Assembly: GCA_903908715.1 (NCBI GenBank)
Contig: CAIVSY010000043.1
Coordinates: 102,722-166,721, forward strand
Direction: 5' to 3'
DNA from: an uncultured bacterium
GTDB taxonomy: Bacteria > Verrucomicrobiota > Kiritimatiellia > CAIKKV01 > CAITUY01
Length of the DNA stretch: 64,000 nt
Shown: piece after piece, positions 35,074-43,881 of the stretch
How the letters are laid out: each line of letters opens with the position of its first letter
Position numbering within the stretch: position 1 is the stretch's first letter
Notes under the pieces: model-generated
Told to the model about the DNA's origin: nothing
What the model saw: the letters and a program-made list of their open reading frames with translations, nothing else
Databases searched by the model: none
Made by a program: the position numbers and the translations under genes

Positions 35074-36174
35074 CTACACCAATCTCAAACGCTTCTCAGG
35101 AAACACAATCCCGTAGACCGATGGCGGGCCCGTTCGACAGTCCACCGCGCCGCCCAGCTGGCCGGCCAAGGTAACCACAAGGTTCAGCCCGACGGATTTC
35201 TTCTTCCGCAATTCGCCCTCCGGCGGCAGGCCGATCCCGTTATCACTGACCTGCAATTGCAGCCGGTCCGGATCGACCCGCCGGAAAACCACCTGGACCC
35301 ACTTACGCTCCTCCGGAAGCCGGCCCGCCGCCTTGGCGCCTCCCTTGCCGGCGGCCTCGGGAAACGCATGCTCCAGGGAGTTGGTCACCAACTCATGAAG
35401 GATCAACCCGCAGGGGATCGCCGTATCAATGCCCAGTTCCACAGGCGCAATCTGCAGATCCATCTCGATGCCCCGCGCCCACGCGTTGTGCGCACAGAAC
35501 AATTCCCTCATCAACTCCTTCACGTAATCGTGGAACGGGACCTTGCTGATATTCCGCGACTGGTAGAGCGCCTCGTGGATCATCGACATGGAACGGATGC
35601 GGTTATGACTATCCTGGAAGATGCGCCGCGCCTCACCCTCCGGAAGATTCTCCGATCCGAGCCGCAACAGGCTCAGGATCACCTGGAGGTTGTTCTTCAC
35701 CCGGTGGTGGACCTCCCTGAGCAACGTCTCCTTTTCAAGGAGCGAAGCCCTGAGCTGGGCCTCGACCCGTTGCCTCTCGATGGCATACCGAACAATCCTG
35801 GCAACGGTCCGGGACTCCATCTGCCCCTTGACGAGATACTCCTGCGCCCCCTGCTGGACAGCCGCAACCCCCAGATCCTCGTCTTCCTCGGCCGTCACCA
35901 CGACAACCGGCTTATCCGGCGCCAGCGCCTGGAGGCGCTGCAGCGATTCCACCCCCGAACACCCCGGCAGACAAAGGCTCAGCACAACCACATCCACGGA
36001 AAGAAAATCCAGTATCCGTCCCGCTGCCGGCAGATCGCCGGCATGATGCCATTCACACCGGAGCCCGGATACCCCGGGAAGCAAGGCTTGTATCGCACGG
36101 GCATCCTCCGCGTCCGTCTCCACAAGCAGAATACGGATCACACTTCCGGCAGGACTGAAGATTGCGCGTCCCAT
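35074..36174 (-). CDS. HisKA_2-type sensor histidine kinase with a pseudo-receiver N-terminal domain
   Basis: A 366-residue soluble kinase with no membrane segments. Residues 12-130 form a receiver-like fold (RILLVETDAEDA, VVVVTAEEDEDLG, EYLVKGQ), but in DVVVLSLCLPGCSG the position of the phospho-acceptor Asp is Ser66. The kinase core follows: LLREVHHRVKNNLQVILSLL (phospho-His157, HisKA_2 type), NSLEH (N-box), VSDNGIGLPP and SVGLNLVVTLAGQLGG. It probably senses an input through the degenerate receiver and phosphorylates the neighbouring NarL-type regulator. The start ATG 36174 seems acceptable; there is no strong Shine-Dalgarno. Confidence 0.9.
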   Translation of the reverse strand: MGRAIFSPAGSVIRILLVETDAEDARAIQALLPGVSGLRCEWHHAGDLPAAGRILDFLSVDVVVLSLCLPGCSGVESLQRLQALAPDKPVVVVTAEEDEDLGVAAVQQGAQEYLVKGQMESRTVARIVRYAIERQRVEAQLRASLLEKETLLREVHHRVKNNLQVILSLLRLGSENLPEGEARRIFQDSHNRIRSMSMIHEALYQSRNISKVPFHDYVKELMRELFCAHNAWARGIEMDLQIAPVELGIDTAIPCGLILHELVTNSLEHAFPEAAGKGGAKAAGRLPEERKWVQVVFRRVDPDRLQLQVSDNGIGLPPEGELRKKKSVGLNLVVTLAGQLGGAVDCRTGPPSVYGIVFPEKRLRLV

Positions 36175-36266
36175 GTCAGGCCACCTTCCGGCTCATTCCC
36201 CAAGGCAAGGGTACACCATCCGGAACGGTTGACAAGCCCGGCCTCCCCTGCAGGGGCCACCGCCGC

Positions 36267-37094
36267 TCAGGCAGCCTGCTGACCCTTCTTGAGGTCCTCG
36301 TAGAAGCAGGCCGTGCTGGTCATCATATAAGGCGCCAGCCACAGGAACCCGATCCCGAAGGTCAGGAGACACAGGAGCGCCCAGCCGAAGAACCTCCACT
36401 GCAGGCAGAAGTACTTCCATTTGTTGCCGCGCATCATCTTCTTGCTCCGGTCGATCGCTTCCATGGCCCCCACATTCGGATCATCCTGCAGAATAAAATA
36501 GGCCATGGAATACGACAGCGCGGCGATGAGGCCGGGAATGATCAGCAACAACATCCACAACATCACAAAGATCGCCGACAAGAGATACGTGGCAAACGCA
36601 GTGCCAAACCGCTTGAAGCCGTCAAACAGCATCCCCACGGACGCGCCTTCCGTGCGCGCGATTGCCAGGAAAACCATGGCAAGCCCGAGCGTCAGCGGGC
36701 CGCCAATAAGCATGGAGATCATCCATCCGATCAGGGGCAGCAGCGAAGCGACAATGCCGATCACCTGCATCAGCACAACCACCCCTACACCGAGCCCCCA
36801 GTTCCCGGTCAGGCAGGCCCGGGCCTGCGCCATGAGATCACGGTTGGACGTCCGGCTGGCACAGGAAGCTCCTTCCGTCCAGCCCGCCGCAGGCGGCGGC
36901 GGAACGGTCCCGGCCCCGGCGGGGGCCCCTTCCTTGAGAGCCGGCACATCGGCAACCTTGGCCCACTGGCTCCCCATACCCGGATTCCAGACCAGGTCGG
37001 ATGCACCCACCTTGCCCTCACGGATCAGCGCCAACAACTGCTCTTGCTCAACAGGGCCGAATTGCTGGCCCTTCACCGCATAGTGCCATTGCAT
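36267..37094 (-). CDS. GYF_2-domain and DUF975-like integral membrane protein
   Basis: A 275-residue protein. The N-terminus (residues 1-50) is a GYF_2 domain: MQWHYAVKGQQFGPVEQEQL, then VGASDLVWNPGMGSQWAKV. A Pro-rich linker precedes about five membrane segments from residue 100 onward, with LTLGLAMVFLAIARTEGASV and IDRSKKMMRGNKWKYFCLQW as in DUF975 proteins. Such proteins are common in PVC and other Gram-negative bacteria; the role is unknown, perhaps peptide-motif recognition at the membrane. ATG 37094 has GGAG six bases upstream. The frame is open far upstream but that part is antisense to the radical SAM gene and is not coding. Confidence 0.85.
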   Translation of the reverse strand: MQWHYAVKGQQFGPVEQEQLLALIREGKVGASDLVWNPGMGSQWAKVADVPALKEGAPAGAGTVPPPPAAGWTEGASCASRTSNRDLMAQARACLTGNWGLGVGVVVLMQVIGIVASLLPLIGWMISMLIGGPLTLGLAMVFLAIARTEGASVGMLFDGFKRFGTAFATYLLSAIFVMLWMLLLIIPGLIAALSYSMAYFILQDDPNVGAMEAIDRSKKMMRGNKWKYFCLQWRFFGWALLCLLTFGIGFLWLAPYMMTSTACFYEDLKKGQQAA

Positions 37095-37253
37095 GAGTTG
37101 CTCCTTCCTGGATTTTTCAGCCGCCCCCGGGGAAAACGATCCCGCAGGAAACGACCACCTTGTGGCCGAAGAATACACAGGTTGCGCCAGCCAATTCAAC
37201 ATCAGAAAACGACACCAATTGCGCAAACCACGGCGGAAGTGTATCCTGCCCCG

Positions 37254-38459
37254 ATGAAGAAAACATCCGGTTTGTTGGGCGAAATCAGGCGGTCGCTGAA
37301 CCAGAAGGATCTGGACACCCTGATTCTGTTCATCACGAACGCATGCAACCTGCGCTGCAAGTTCTGCTGCTATGCCGGAAACCTGAATCAGGCCCGTGAC
37401 ATTTCCTATGAGAACCTGATGCGGCTCAGCCGGACCCTGCCGCCCTTCCGCACCCTCCTGCTTTCCGGCGGCGAGCCCTTCATGCGCCCGCGTCTGGATG
37501 AGATCATGCTGGCGTTCGCGCGCAACAACGGGGTCTCCTCGATCGCCGTCCCCACCAATGGCTGGTATACCGACCGGATCGTGGCCGCCTGCCGCGCCTT
37601 CCTGGACCAGGAAAAGGGCACCCTGCTTTCTGTGGGATTTTCCGTGGACGGCCTTGCGGACCGCCACAATGCCATTCGCGGACTGCCGGAAACCTTCGAC
37701 AACCTCTGTCGGAGTCTCTCCGCCCTGACTCCTCTTTGCGGGCAGTATCCGAACCTGCGCCTCCGCGTCCACAGCGTGGTCACGGCGGATAATATCGGCG
37801 AAATGCGGGAAACCATGGATTTCTTCCACAGGAATTTCGACCTGGAGGAGCATTCGCTGGAGATCGTGCGCGACACGAAGTGGAAGGGCGTGCGGTATGA
37901 CACACCGGAGCAGATCGCCCTGGTCGACCAGTTCGCCGGAGTCGCCCGGTACGCCTATGACCTTTATTACAAGAGCGGGAAGAGCATCCGGCCCAAGGTC
38001 GGCCATCTGAATGCCGGGCTCGCCAACCTGCTGACCTACGCCCATTGCCTGGCCAATGTGGCCGTCAAGCGCAGCCGAATCCACGGGCATCTCTGGCCGT
38101 TCCCGTGTACAGCAGGGCGGAAGATCATGGTCGTGGACGGGCCCGGCACTCTCCGCGCCTGCGAATTACGCGATGCCGTCGCGGACCTGCGGGACTTTGA
38201 TTTCGATGTCCAGCGCGCCCTGGCAACCGGCCTCATGCAGAAGGAAGTGAATCAGATCCGCAAGGACCGGTGCGATTGCATCCACGGATGCTTTGTCGGC
38301 AGCGGCCTGCAGCATTCCCCGTGGGCCATCGGAACCCGGATCCTCCCCCAGGCGGTGCGGTATTTCGCCAAACCGGTTACTTCGGCCCTTCCAGCGCCTG
38401 CATCCAATCGGCACACACCCGATCCTCATCGAACCGACGGATCAGTTCCCGCCCGCTAA
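37254..38459 (+). CDS. Radical SAM enzyme with C-terminal cysteine cluster (SPASM-like)
   Basis: A 401-residue protein. The [4Fe-4S] SAM motif CNLRCKFC has Cys31, Cys35 and Cys38, and LLLSGGEPFMRPRLDEI follows as the SAM-binding GGE block. A second cysteine set near the C-terminus (PCTAGRKIMVVDGPG, ACELRDA, DRCDCIHGCF) resembles the auxiliary-cluster SPASM/twitch region of peptide- or sugar-modifying enzymes. The substrate is unknown; no small precursor peptide gene is obvious nearby. ATG 37254 lacks a strong ribosome-binding site. The last 83 bases overlap the 3' end of the convergent glycosyltransferase gene, so the final 27 residues may be recently acquired read-through. Confidence 0.88.
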   Translation: MKKTSGLLGEIRRSLNQKDLDTLILFITNACNLRCKFCCYAGNLNQARDISYENLMRLSRTLPPFRTLLLSGGEPFMRPRLDEIMLAFARNNGVSSIAVPTNGWYTDRIVAACRAFLDQEKGTLLSVGFSVDGLADRHNAIRGLPETFDNLCRSLSALTPLCGQYPNLRLRVHSVVTADNIGEMRETMDFFHRNFDLEEHSLEIVRDTKWKGVRYDTPEQIALVDQFAGVARYAYDLYYKSGKSIRPKVGHLNAGLANLLTYAHCLANVAVKRSRIHGHLWPFPCTAGRKIMVVDGPGTLRACELRDAVADLRDFDFDVQRALATGLMQKEVNQIRKDRCDCIHGCFVGSGLQHSPWAIGTRILPQAVRYFAKPVTSALPAPASNRHTPDPHRTDGSVPAR

Positions 38460-39543
38460 GGGAAAGACGCTCGCGGAGTTCCGGTGTGCGAACCAGCTCG
38501 AGCACATGGTCCACCAGCCGGTTGAAGTCACCCGCTGGACTCAACATGGCTGTCTGGCGGTCCCGGAGCACGTCCCGCGCCATTCCCGTGTCGGACGCCG
38601 CGATCGCACAACCGCAAGCCAGGTAGTCAAGAAGCTTCAACGGAAAGCGGGCACGATTGACCCGGTCCTCCCAGAGCGGCAATACGCCAATCTCCATGCC
38701 GGACAGGGCCTCCAGGACGGCGGGACGCGACAGGGGTCCGGTGATACGGATGATATCTTCCATACCCAGTTCATGCGTGACCCGGCGGCAAACGGGAAGT
38801 TCATCCCCGCCGCCGAGGATGACCATTTCCATTCCCTTCAACTCCGCACGGCGCCGGGCAAGAATCCGGATCAGGGCCTCATGCCCCTGGTAAGCCGTCA
38901 CGGTTCCGGCAAACGCAACCCGCACGGGACCCTCCTTCGAGCGCACCGGCGCCGGCGCCTCGGAGACCCGCAGGAAATTAGGGATATAAACCGAGTCGGG
39001 GTAAATGGATGCCAGTTCCTTGCTGCATACCGTCACCCGGCAGGACCGGCGCGGTATCCATCGTTCCATCCAACCATACAGGAAGCCCATCAGGCGTCCG
39101 CCGCCGGCGGCTGTGAACTGCCCGGCGCTCCAGTCGTCCACGTCCATGCATAAACGGAAAGGCCGACGGGGAAGGCGCGCGGCGAGGAACAGGCTGGCTG
39201 GCAGGCTGGTGCTGATGAGTACCGTATCCGCCCTGCATTGCAACGCCCGCTCCCGCATGCGGTCTGTCAACTGGCGACACGCCGCAAGATACTCCAGCGG
39301 CGCGCGCCGTATCCGCCGTCCATCCGCCCCCACCCGGTAATGGGTCGGCCCGATGATTTCCACCTCGTGCCCGCGCACGGGATCGGGAATCCTGCAGGGA
39401 TCCGTTTCAAAACGCGGATCCAGAGAAGCCAGGTGTACATGCCAGCCCTGGCGCCGCAGGTACGCCCCGAACGCGCCGATACGCTGGCCGATCGGCACAC
39501 CAACCACAGGTTGACCGCAGAAAATCAGAATGGAACGATTCAT
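38377..39543 (-). CDS. GT4-family glycosyltransferase
   Basis: A 388-residue GT-B fold enzyme. The N-terminal half begins RSILIFCGQPVVGVPIGQR and the C-terminal donor domain has VRVAFAGTVTAYQGHEALI, MEMVILGGGDELP, IRITGPLSR and RFPLKLLDYLACGCAIAAS, in which the Lys and the C-terminal acidic/aromatic region recall GT4 nucleotide-sugar binding. It probably transfers a sugar to a lipid-linked or surface glycan. ATG 39543 has only a weak upstream GGAT. It is the last gene of the minus-strand group that includes the NfrB-like enzyme and the c-di-GMP enzyme, 47 bases after the latter. Confidence 0.87.
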   Translation of the reverse strand: MNRSILIFCGQPVVGVPIGQRIGAFGAYLRRQGWHVHLASLDPRFETDPCRIPDPVRGHEVEIIGPTHYRVGADGRRIRRAPLEYLAACRQLTDRMRERALQCRADTVLISTSLPASLFLAARLPRRPFRLCMDVDDWSAGQFTAAGGGRLMGFLYGWMERWIPRRSCRVTVCSKELASIYPDSVYIPNFLRVSEAPAPVRSKEGPVRVAFAGTVTAYQGHEALIRILARRRAELKGMEMVILGGGDELPVCRRVTHELGMEDIIRITGPLSRPAVLEALSGMEIGVLPLWEDRVNRARFPLKLLDYLACGCAIAASDTGMARDVLRDRQTAMLSPAGDFNRLVDHVLELVRTPELRERLSLSGRELIRRFDEDRVCADWMQALEGPK

Positions 39544-39590
39544 AAGGGATCCGTCATGGGAGTTTGATCGCGGGGACCGGTTCCCTGCAG

Positions 39591-42095
39591 TTAATCCGGC
39601 AACCACTGGCCAACCGTCTCGATCTCCTGGGTACACTTCATGAATGCCTCAATCACACGGGGATCGAACTGGGTCCCACTGTGACGGCACAATTCCTCCG
39701 CCGAGCGCACCGATGTGACCGCCCGCCGGTACGGCCGGTGCGACCGCATCGCATCATAGGCATCCACCACCGCGAACACCCGGGCCGTAAGGGGAATCGC
39801 CTCGCCCGCCAGGCCGCGCGGATACCCGGAACCGTCAAACCTTTCCTGGTGGCAATAGACAAGATCCGCCACATCCTGCAGATACGGGCTGATCTTGAGA
39901 ATGTTATACCCGACCTCCGGATGCGTCCGCATGACCGCCCACTCCTCATCTGTCAGCGGCCCCGTCTTGAGGAGGATCGCATCCGGAACGGCGATCTTTC
40001 CGATGTCATGCAGCAGCGCGCCCTGGCTGAGGACATTGATCTGGTTCTCCGAGAGCTGCATCGCCTTACCCAGCACAAGCGCGAGATCCCGGACACGGAG
40101 GCTGTGCCGCCCGGTGGCCCGTTCGCGGGCGTCCAGCAACCCGGCCAGCGCCTGCAACGTGAAATCATTCGAGTGCTTAACCCGCTCCAGGGCTTCCACA
40201 AGTTCGGAGCTTTTCTGCCGGACCATGTCCTCAAGCCGCATGCGGTACCGCTCGTTTTCCACGCGCAGCCGACGATGATCGTGCGCCCGCTCAACAATCG
40301 CCACCAGTTCATCCCGCCGGATAGGTTTTTCTATGAACTCGAACGCGCCATGCCGCAGGCTGGCGACCGCCGTATCCTTCGTACCGTGCCCCGTAAGGAC
40401 GATCGGCATGACCAGCGGATCGGTGGCACGGACCTTGTCCAGTATCTTCCACCCGTCGATGCCGGGCATGATCAGATCCGTCAGCACCACATCGTATACG
40501 CCAATGCTCTGCTCCAGCCGGTGGCAGGCGGCATCCGGCGAGGATTCGACATCCACCTCATACCCGACGCTTTCCAGCAGATCCGAAACAACATCCAGGA
40601 TGCATTTCTCATCATCCACCACCAGCACCCGGCCCTTGACCGCTTCCACAGGGGCCATCGAAGAGACTTCCGCTGTACCAGCCGACCACAAGCGGACACA
40701 GTTACGCCCCGCCCGCTTGGCCTCGTACAGGGCCATATCCGCGAGCCGGAGCATTTCCGCCGCCCGGGCATTGGTGTCAATATCCCGGCTGGTGGCGACT
40801 CCGATCGAAGTGGTCAGCTTCAGCTCCAGCGTATCCGCGCAGAAAACATGATCGGCCACGAGGCGGAGAATGCGGTTGCCGAGCAACAGCCCGGCGGGGA
40901 GATCCGTTTCCGGAAGCATGATGACAAATTCATCCCCGCCGTAGCGGGCCACCACATCCGTCGTCCGCGCCGCGTTCTTGAGAATCGCGGCAAACTCCCG
41001 GAGCAGGCGATCGCCCACCATGTGACCATGGCTGTCGTTGAAGATCTTGAAATGGTCAATATCCATGATCATGACCGCCATATTGTGCGAATGCCGGCGG
41101 GCCAGGGCCCAGGCACGCTCCATCTGCTCCTCCAGGTGCGCCCGGTTGAACAGCGTGGTCAAGGCGTCATGAACCGCTATCTGGCGGATACGGTTGACAG
41201 CCGACAGCACCGCCGAGAGAAGATTGGCGGTGTGGTACATGAATGCGACATCGGTCTTTCCGAACGCCTCCTCGGCAGCGGCCGCAAGAAGGAGGATGCC
41301 GTGCACCTCGTTGCCCACGAGGATCGGGATTGTCAGCACACGCCGCGGCTCGCTCACACCATCCGCCGCCGGCGGATGCCCTTCCCACTGGATCCGGATG
41401 TCGGCCCGCTCCAGATGTTCCCCGCCCAGCGCCCGGTACCTGTCAAGGATCTCATCCTCGGCCCGCGTCAGGAAGCTTTCCGCCACCTTTTTCTGGGCGC
41501 TGAGCACAAGGATCTTCTGCCCCTCGGAAAAACCCAGCAGCCCCGCCACGTCGCAGGACATCAGGACGGCCAGACCATCACTGAGTTCCCGCAGGGCTTC
41601 CACAAAGGTTCCGGAAGCAAGCGCCGCCTCGGTCAGGTGGCCGAGAATGCGCAGTTGCCGCTGATGCTGCTCGAAACCTATGGCGGAATCCCCCAGCCGC
41701 TCCCGCCGTTCCCGGAATTCCTCCGCAACCTGCTGGCGGATGTAGCTGACGTTAATCGGCTTCTCGACGATGCGCTTGATCCCCAGCCCGTGGGCCTGAT
41801 CCTGCGACACGTCATCCACATAACCCGTCATGATGATGAAACCGAGCCAGGGCCAGATATTGCGGGCTTCCTGGACAAATGTGATTCCATCCATCTCCTG
41901 CATCCGGAGATCGACCACGACCACATCAAAGTCCTGCCTCAGGAGGATCTGGAGGGCCACGCGCCCGTTCTCGGCATCCTCAACGGCGCCGCCGACCGCG
42001 GAAAGAGCCCTGTGTACAAAGGTCCGGATGGATTCATCGTCATCGACAATGAGGATCCGAATTCCTGCGAGCAACTCTTGTCCCGGTTCAGCCAT
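39591..42095 (-). CDS. Bifunctional c-di-GMP enzyme: REC-GAF-like-GGDEF-REC-HD-GYP
   Basis: An 834-residue soluble protein. Domain order is receiver (about 10-125, phospho-acceptor in VVVVDLRMQEMDG), a GAF-like sensor (about 140-300), GGDEF cyclase (about 305-470), a second receiver (about 488-600, VVLTDLIMPGIDG), then an HD-GYP phosphodiesterase (about 640-830). The cyclase has RYGGDEFVIM and the inhibitory site RTTD placed five residues earlier. The phosphodiesterase has LLHDIGKIAVPD and CHQERFDGSGYPRGL. Both catalytic sites therefore look intact, so the protein could make or destroy c-di-GMP depending on the receivers. Adjacent ATG codons 42098 and 42095 overlap the stop of the NfrB-like gene; 42095 has better spacing to AAGGA. 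Confidence 0.94.
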   Translation of the reverse strand: MAEPGQELLAGIRILIVDDDESIRTFVHRALSAVGGAVEDAENGRVALQILLRQDFDVVVVDLRMQEMDGITFVQEARNIWPWLGFIIMTGYVDDVSQDQAHGLGIKRIVEKPINVSYIRQQVAEEFRERRERLGDSAIGFEQHQRQLRILGHLTEAALASGTFVEALRELSDGLAVLMSCDVAGLLGFSEGQKILVLSAQKKVAESFLTRAEDEILDRYRALGGEHLERADIRIQWEGHPPAADGVSEPRRVLTIPILVGNEVHGILLLAAAAEEAFGKTDVAFMYHTANLLSAVLSAVNRIRQIAVHDALTTLFNRAHLEEQMERAWALARRHSHNMAVMIMDIDHFKIFNDSHGHMVGDRLLREFAAILKNAARTTDVVARYGGDEFVIMLPETDLPAGLLLGNRILRLVADHVFCADTLELKLTTSIGVATSRDIDTNARAAEMLRLADMALYEAKRAGRNCVRLWSAGTAEVSSMAPVEAVKGRVLVVDDEKCILDVVSDLLESVGYEVDVESSPDAACHRLEQSIGVYDVVLTDLIMPGIDGWKILDKVRATDPLVMPIVLTGHGTKDTAVASLRHGAFEFIEKPIRRDELVAIVERAHDHRRLRVENERYRMRLEDMVRQKSSELVEALERVKHSNDFTLQALAGLLDARERATGRHSLRVRDLALVLGKAMQLSENQINVLSQGALLHDIGKIAVPDAILLKTGPLTDEEWAVMRTHPEVGYNILKISPYLQDVADLVYCHQERFDGSGYPRGLAGEAIPLTARVFAVVDAYDAMRSHRPYRRAVTSVRSAEELCRHSGTQFDPRVIEAFMKCTQEIETVGQWLPD

Positions 42096-43720
42096 CATGA
42101 TCCTTTTTGCTGTTGTTCCAGAACCAATTGAAGGGTGTCCGCATTCAGGACTCCCATATCCACCAGGATGTCGCCCAGCCGGCCTCCGCTCGTGCGCTGC
42201 CGCGCCAGCGCGGACTCCAGATCTGCCGCCGTTATCAGGCGGCGGTCCAGAAGCAGGTCGCCCAGCTTCCGGCGGAATGTCCGCAACTGATCCTCCGACG
42301 GATACGCGTGCGCCGTCTTCCCCCACTCAGGGACTTTTCCCGCTATCCTGGCCCGGACATACCGGTGAATGGCCTTGCATGTTGCCGCAAAGTTGAGGAA
42401 ATTGCCATAGAAAAGCCGCGGAATGGACAACAAACCCTGGCTGAAGCCATAGATGTGCCAGGTACACCCGACCCGGTTGATCAGCCGCCAGAAGAACAGG
42501 CCCATGACCACCATCACGATTTTATAAGCCGGCTCGTCCACCGCCACCAGCGGCGGAACCGCCCAATTGGGATTCAACAGGCCGACCAGGTAGGACAACC
42601 CCCAGTAAGCCACCACCAGGTAGCCTGCCACGGTCAGCAGGTTTGCGACCACCGCCTTCCGGTCCCGGTACAGGCAGTAGTCAAGACCGGGGCGCCCTGT
42701 CCATCCGAACCCCCAGCCTTGCAGGGAAATCCCCAGGATCCACCGGGATTTCTGGTGGACGGCTGCCCCGAAGGTGGACGGAAAGAACTCACGGGTTGCG
42801 ACAAATTCCTTGACCTTGCGGACCATCCGCGTGCCACTGTGCGCATCCTGCACGGGCACTTCCCGCTCCACCTCCTGTTGCAACAGGATCTTGCGGCCGG
42901 GCATGTCCTTGAGAGTCAATCCCATCATGTAATCCTCGGTCAGGGAACGGATGTCGAACAACTGGTTGTTGCGCAAGGTCGCCAGGTAATCCATGGCCTC
43001 GCGGCTCATGGCGGTCCCGACCCCGGCCGACGGAATAGCCGCGGAAAGGATTTCCCGTACTCGAAGATCCTTGGTGTGGTTCTCCGCGAATTCATCCATG
43101 TACACTCCGACGGTCCAATGGTTCCATTTCTGTTCCAGCGGGAAGACCGGCAACTGGATGAAGGGGATCCGCGGCATCAGGTAGTTGTAATACTTCAGGG
43201 ATAGCGGATGAATCACATCCTCCGCGTCATGGAAAAGAAAAATCTCGAACCGGCAATCATGGTCCTTTTCGAAAACCTTGATGCCCTGGAAAACCCAGTT
43301 CAGGCAGTCAGCCTTGTTCGTGGGCCCGTTGGCCGGCGTAACCACCACCTGGATATTCGGGTAGATCTCGCGGATCCGCTCGACCTCGAGCTTGGTGGCC
43401 TCATCATTCGGATAGGTCCCGACAAAAATGTGGTAGTCCCGGTACAGGACCGTGTTGATCGTGTTGAGCAGCATCCGTCCGATGACCGCGGACTCATCCC
43501 AGGCCGGGATGATGATCACCATCTTCTTCTCCGGTATGGATTCCAACTGCGCGAGAGTCAGCGGCTGGATCACATGGCGGCGGAAAAGCTTGCGATAGAG
43601 GGTCCGGGCATAGAAGACCAGGTCAATCACCAGGTCGTCCAGACCGCTCCACAAATAGAAGCCCGCCAGCACAAAGAAAAAGTACCGGAAGAACAGCCAT
43701 ACCGAGAACGCCAAGTCCAT
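42095..43720 (-). CDS. NfrB-like glycosyltransferase 2 with C-terminal MshEN domain
   Basis: A 541-residue inner-membrane protein. An N-terminal membrane helix (5-30) is followed by a GT2 catalytic domain (about 65-330: VIIIPAWDESAVIG, VTPANGPTNKADCLNW, FHDAEDVIHPLSLKYYNY) and several membrane segments (about 365-440). The end is a MshEN/GspE-N module: FRRKLGDLLLDRRLITAADL and GGRLGDILVDMGVLNADTL. This matches E. coli NfrB, the phage N4 adsorption-related glycosyltransferase, whose MshEN domain binds c-di-GMP and activates synthesis of a mannosamine-type exopolysaccharide. No NfrA partner is seen here. Its stop overlaps the start of the c-di-GMP enzyme, pointing to local control. Confidence 0.9.
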   Translation of the reverse strand: MDLAFSVWLFFRYFFFVLAGFYLWSGLDDLVIDLVFYARTLYRKLFRRHVIQPLTLAQLESIPEKKMVIIIPAWDESAVIGRMLLNTINTVLYRDYHIFVGTYPNDEATKLEVERIREIYPNIQVVVTPANGPTNKADCLNWVFQGIKVFEKDHDCRFEIFLFHDAEDVIHPLSLKYYNYLMPRIPFIQLPVFPLEQKWNHWTVGVYMDEFAENHTKDLRVREILSAAIPSAGVGTAMSREAMDYLATLRNNQLFDIRSLTEDYMMGLTLKDMPGRKILLQQEVEREVPVQDAHSGTRMVRKVKEFVATREFFPSTFGAAVHQKSRWILGISLQGWGFGWTGRPGLDYCLYRDRKAVVANLLTVAGYLVVAYWGLSYLVGLLNPNWAVPPLVAVDEPAYKIVMVVMGLFFWRLINRVGCTWHIYGFSQGLLSIPRLFYGNFLNFAATCKAIHRYVRARIAGKVPEWGKTAHAYPSEDQLRTFRRKLGDLLLDRRLITAADLESALARQRTSGGRLGDILVDMGVLNADTLQLVLEQQQKGS

Positions 43721-43881
43721 AATCCGCGACTATATCCTGAACAGGGATAATTGCGCAATAGCCGTGAGCGTCAACTCATCTTCCCATGGCAGCCTCACAG
43801 GCCAGATCCTTCTTTTCTCCCGCCGGTTTCATGGATACTATTCCTGCAGTACGGTTTTCGGATTTGACGGAGAAGATGACC

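Noticed and set aside
36162..37253. An upstream extension of the radical SAM gene reaching back to 36162
   Set aside because: The extension is antisense to the GYF/DUF975 gene and has no similarity; the radical SAM fold starts shortly after ATG 37254.
39564..42131. An 855-codon plus-strand open frame opposite the c-di-GMP enzyme
   Set aside because: It is antisense to a protein with full GGDEF and HD-GYP motifs, and its composition is of shadow-frame type.
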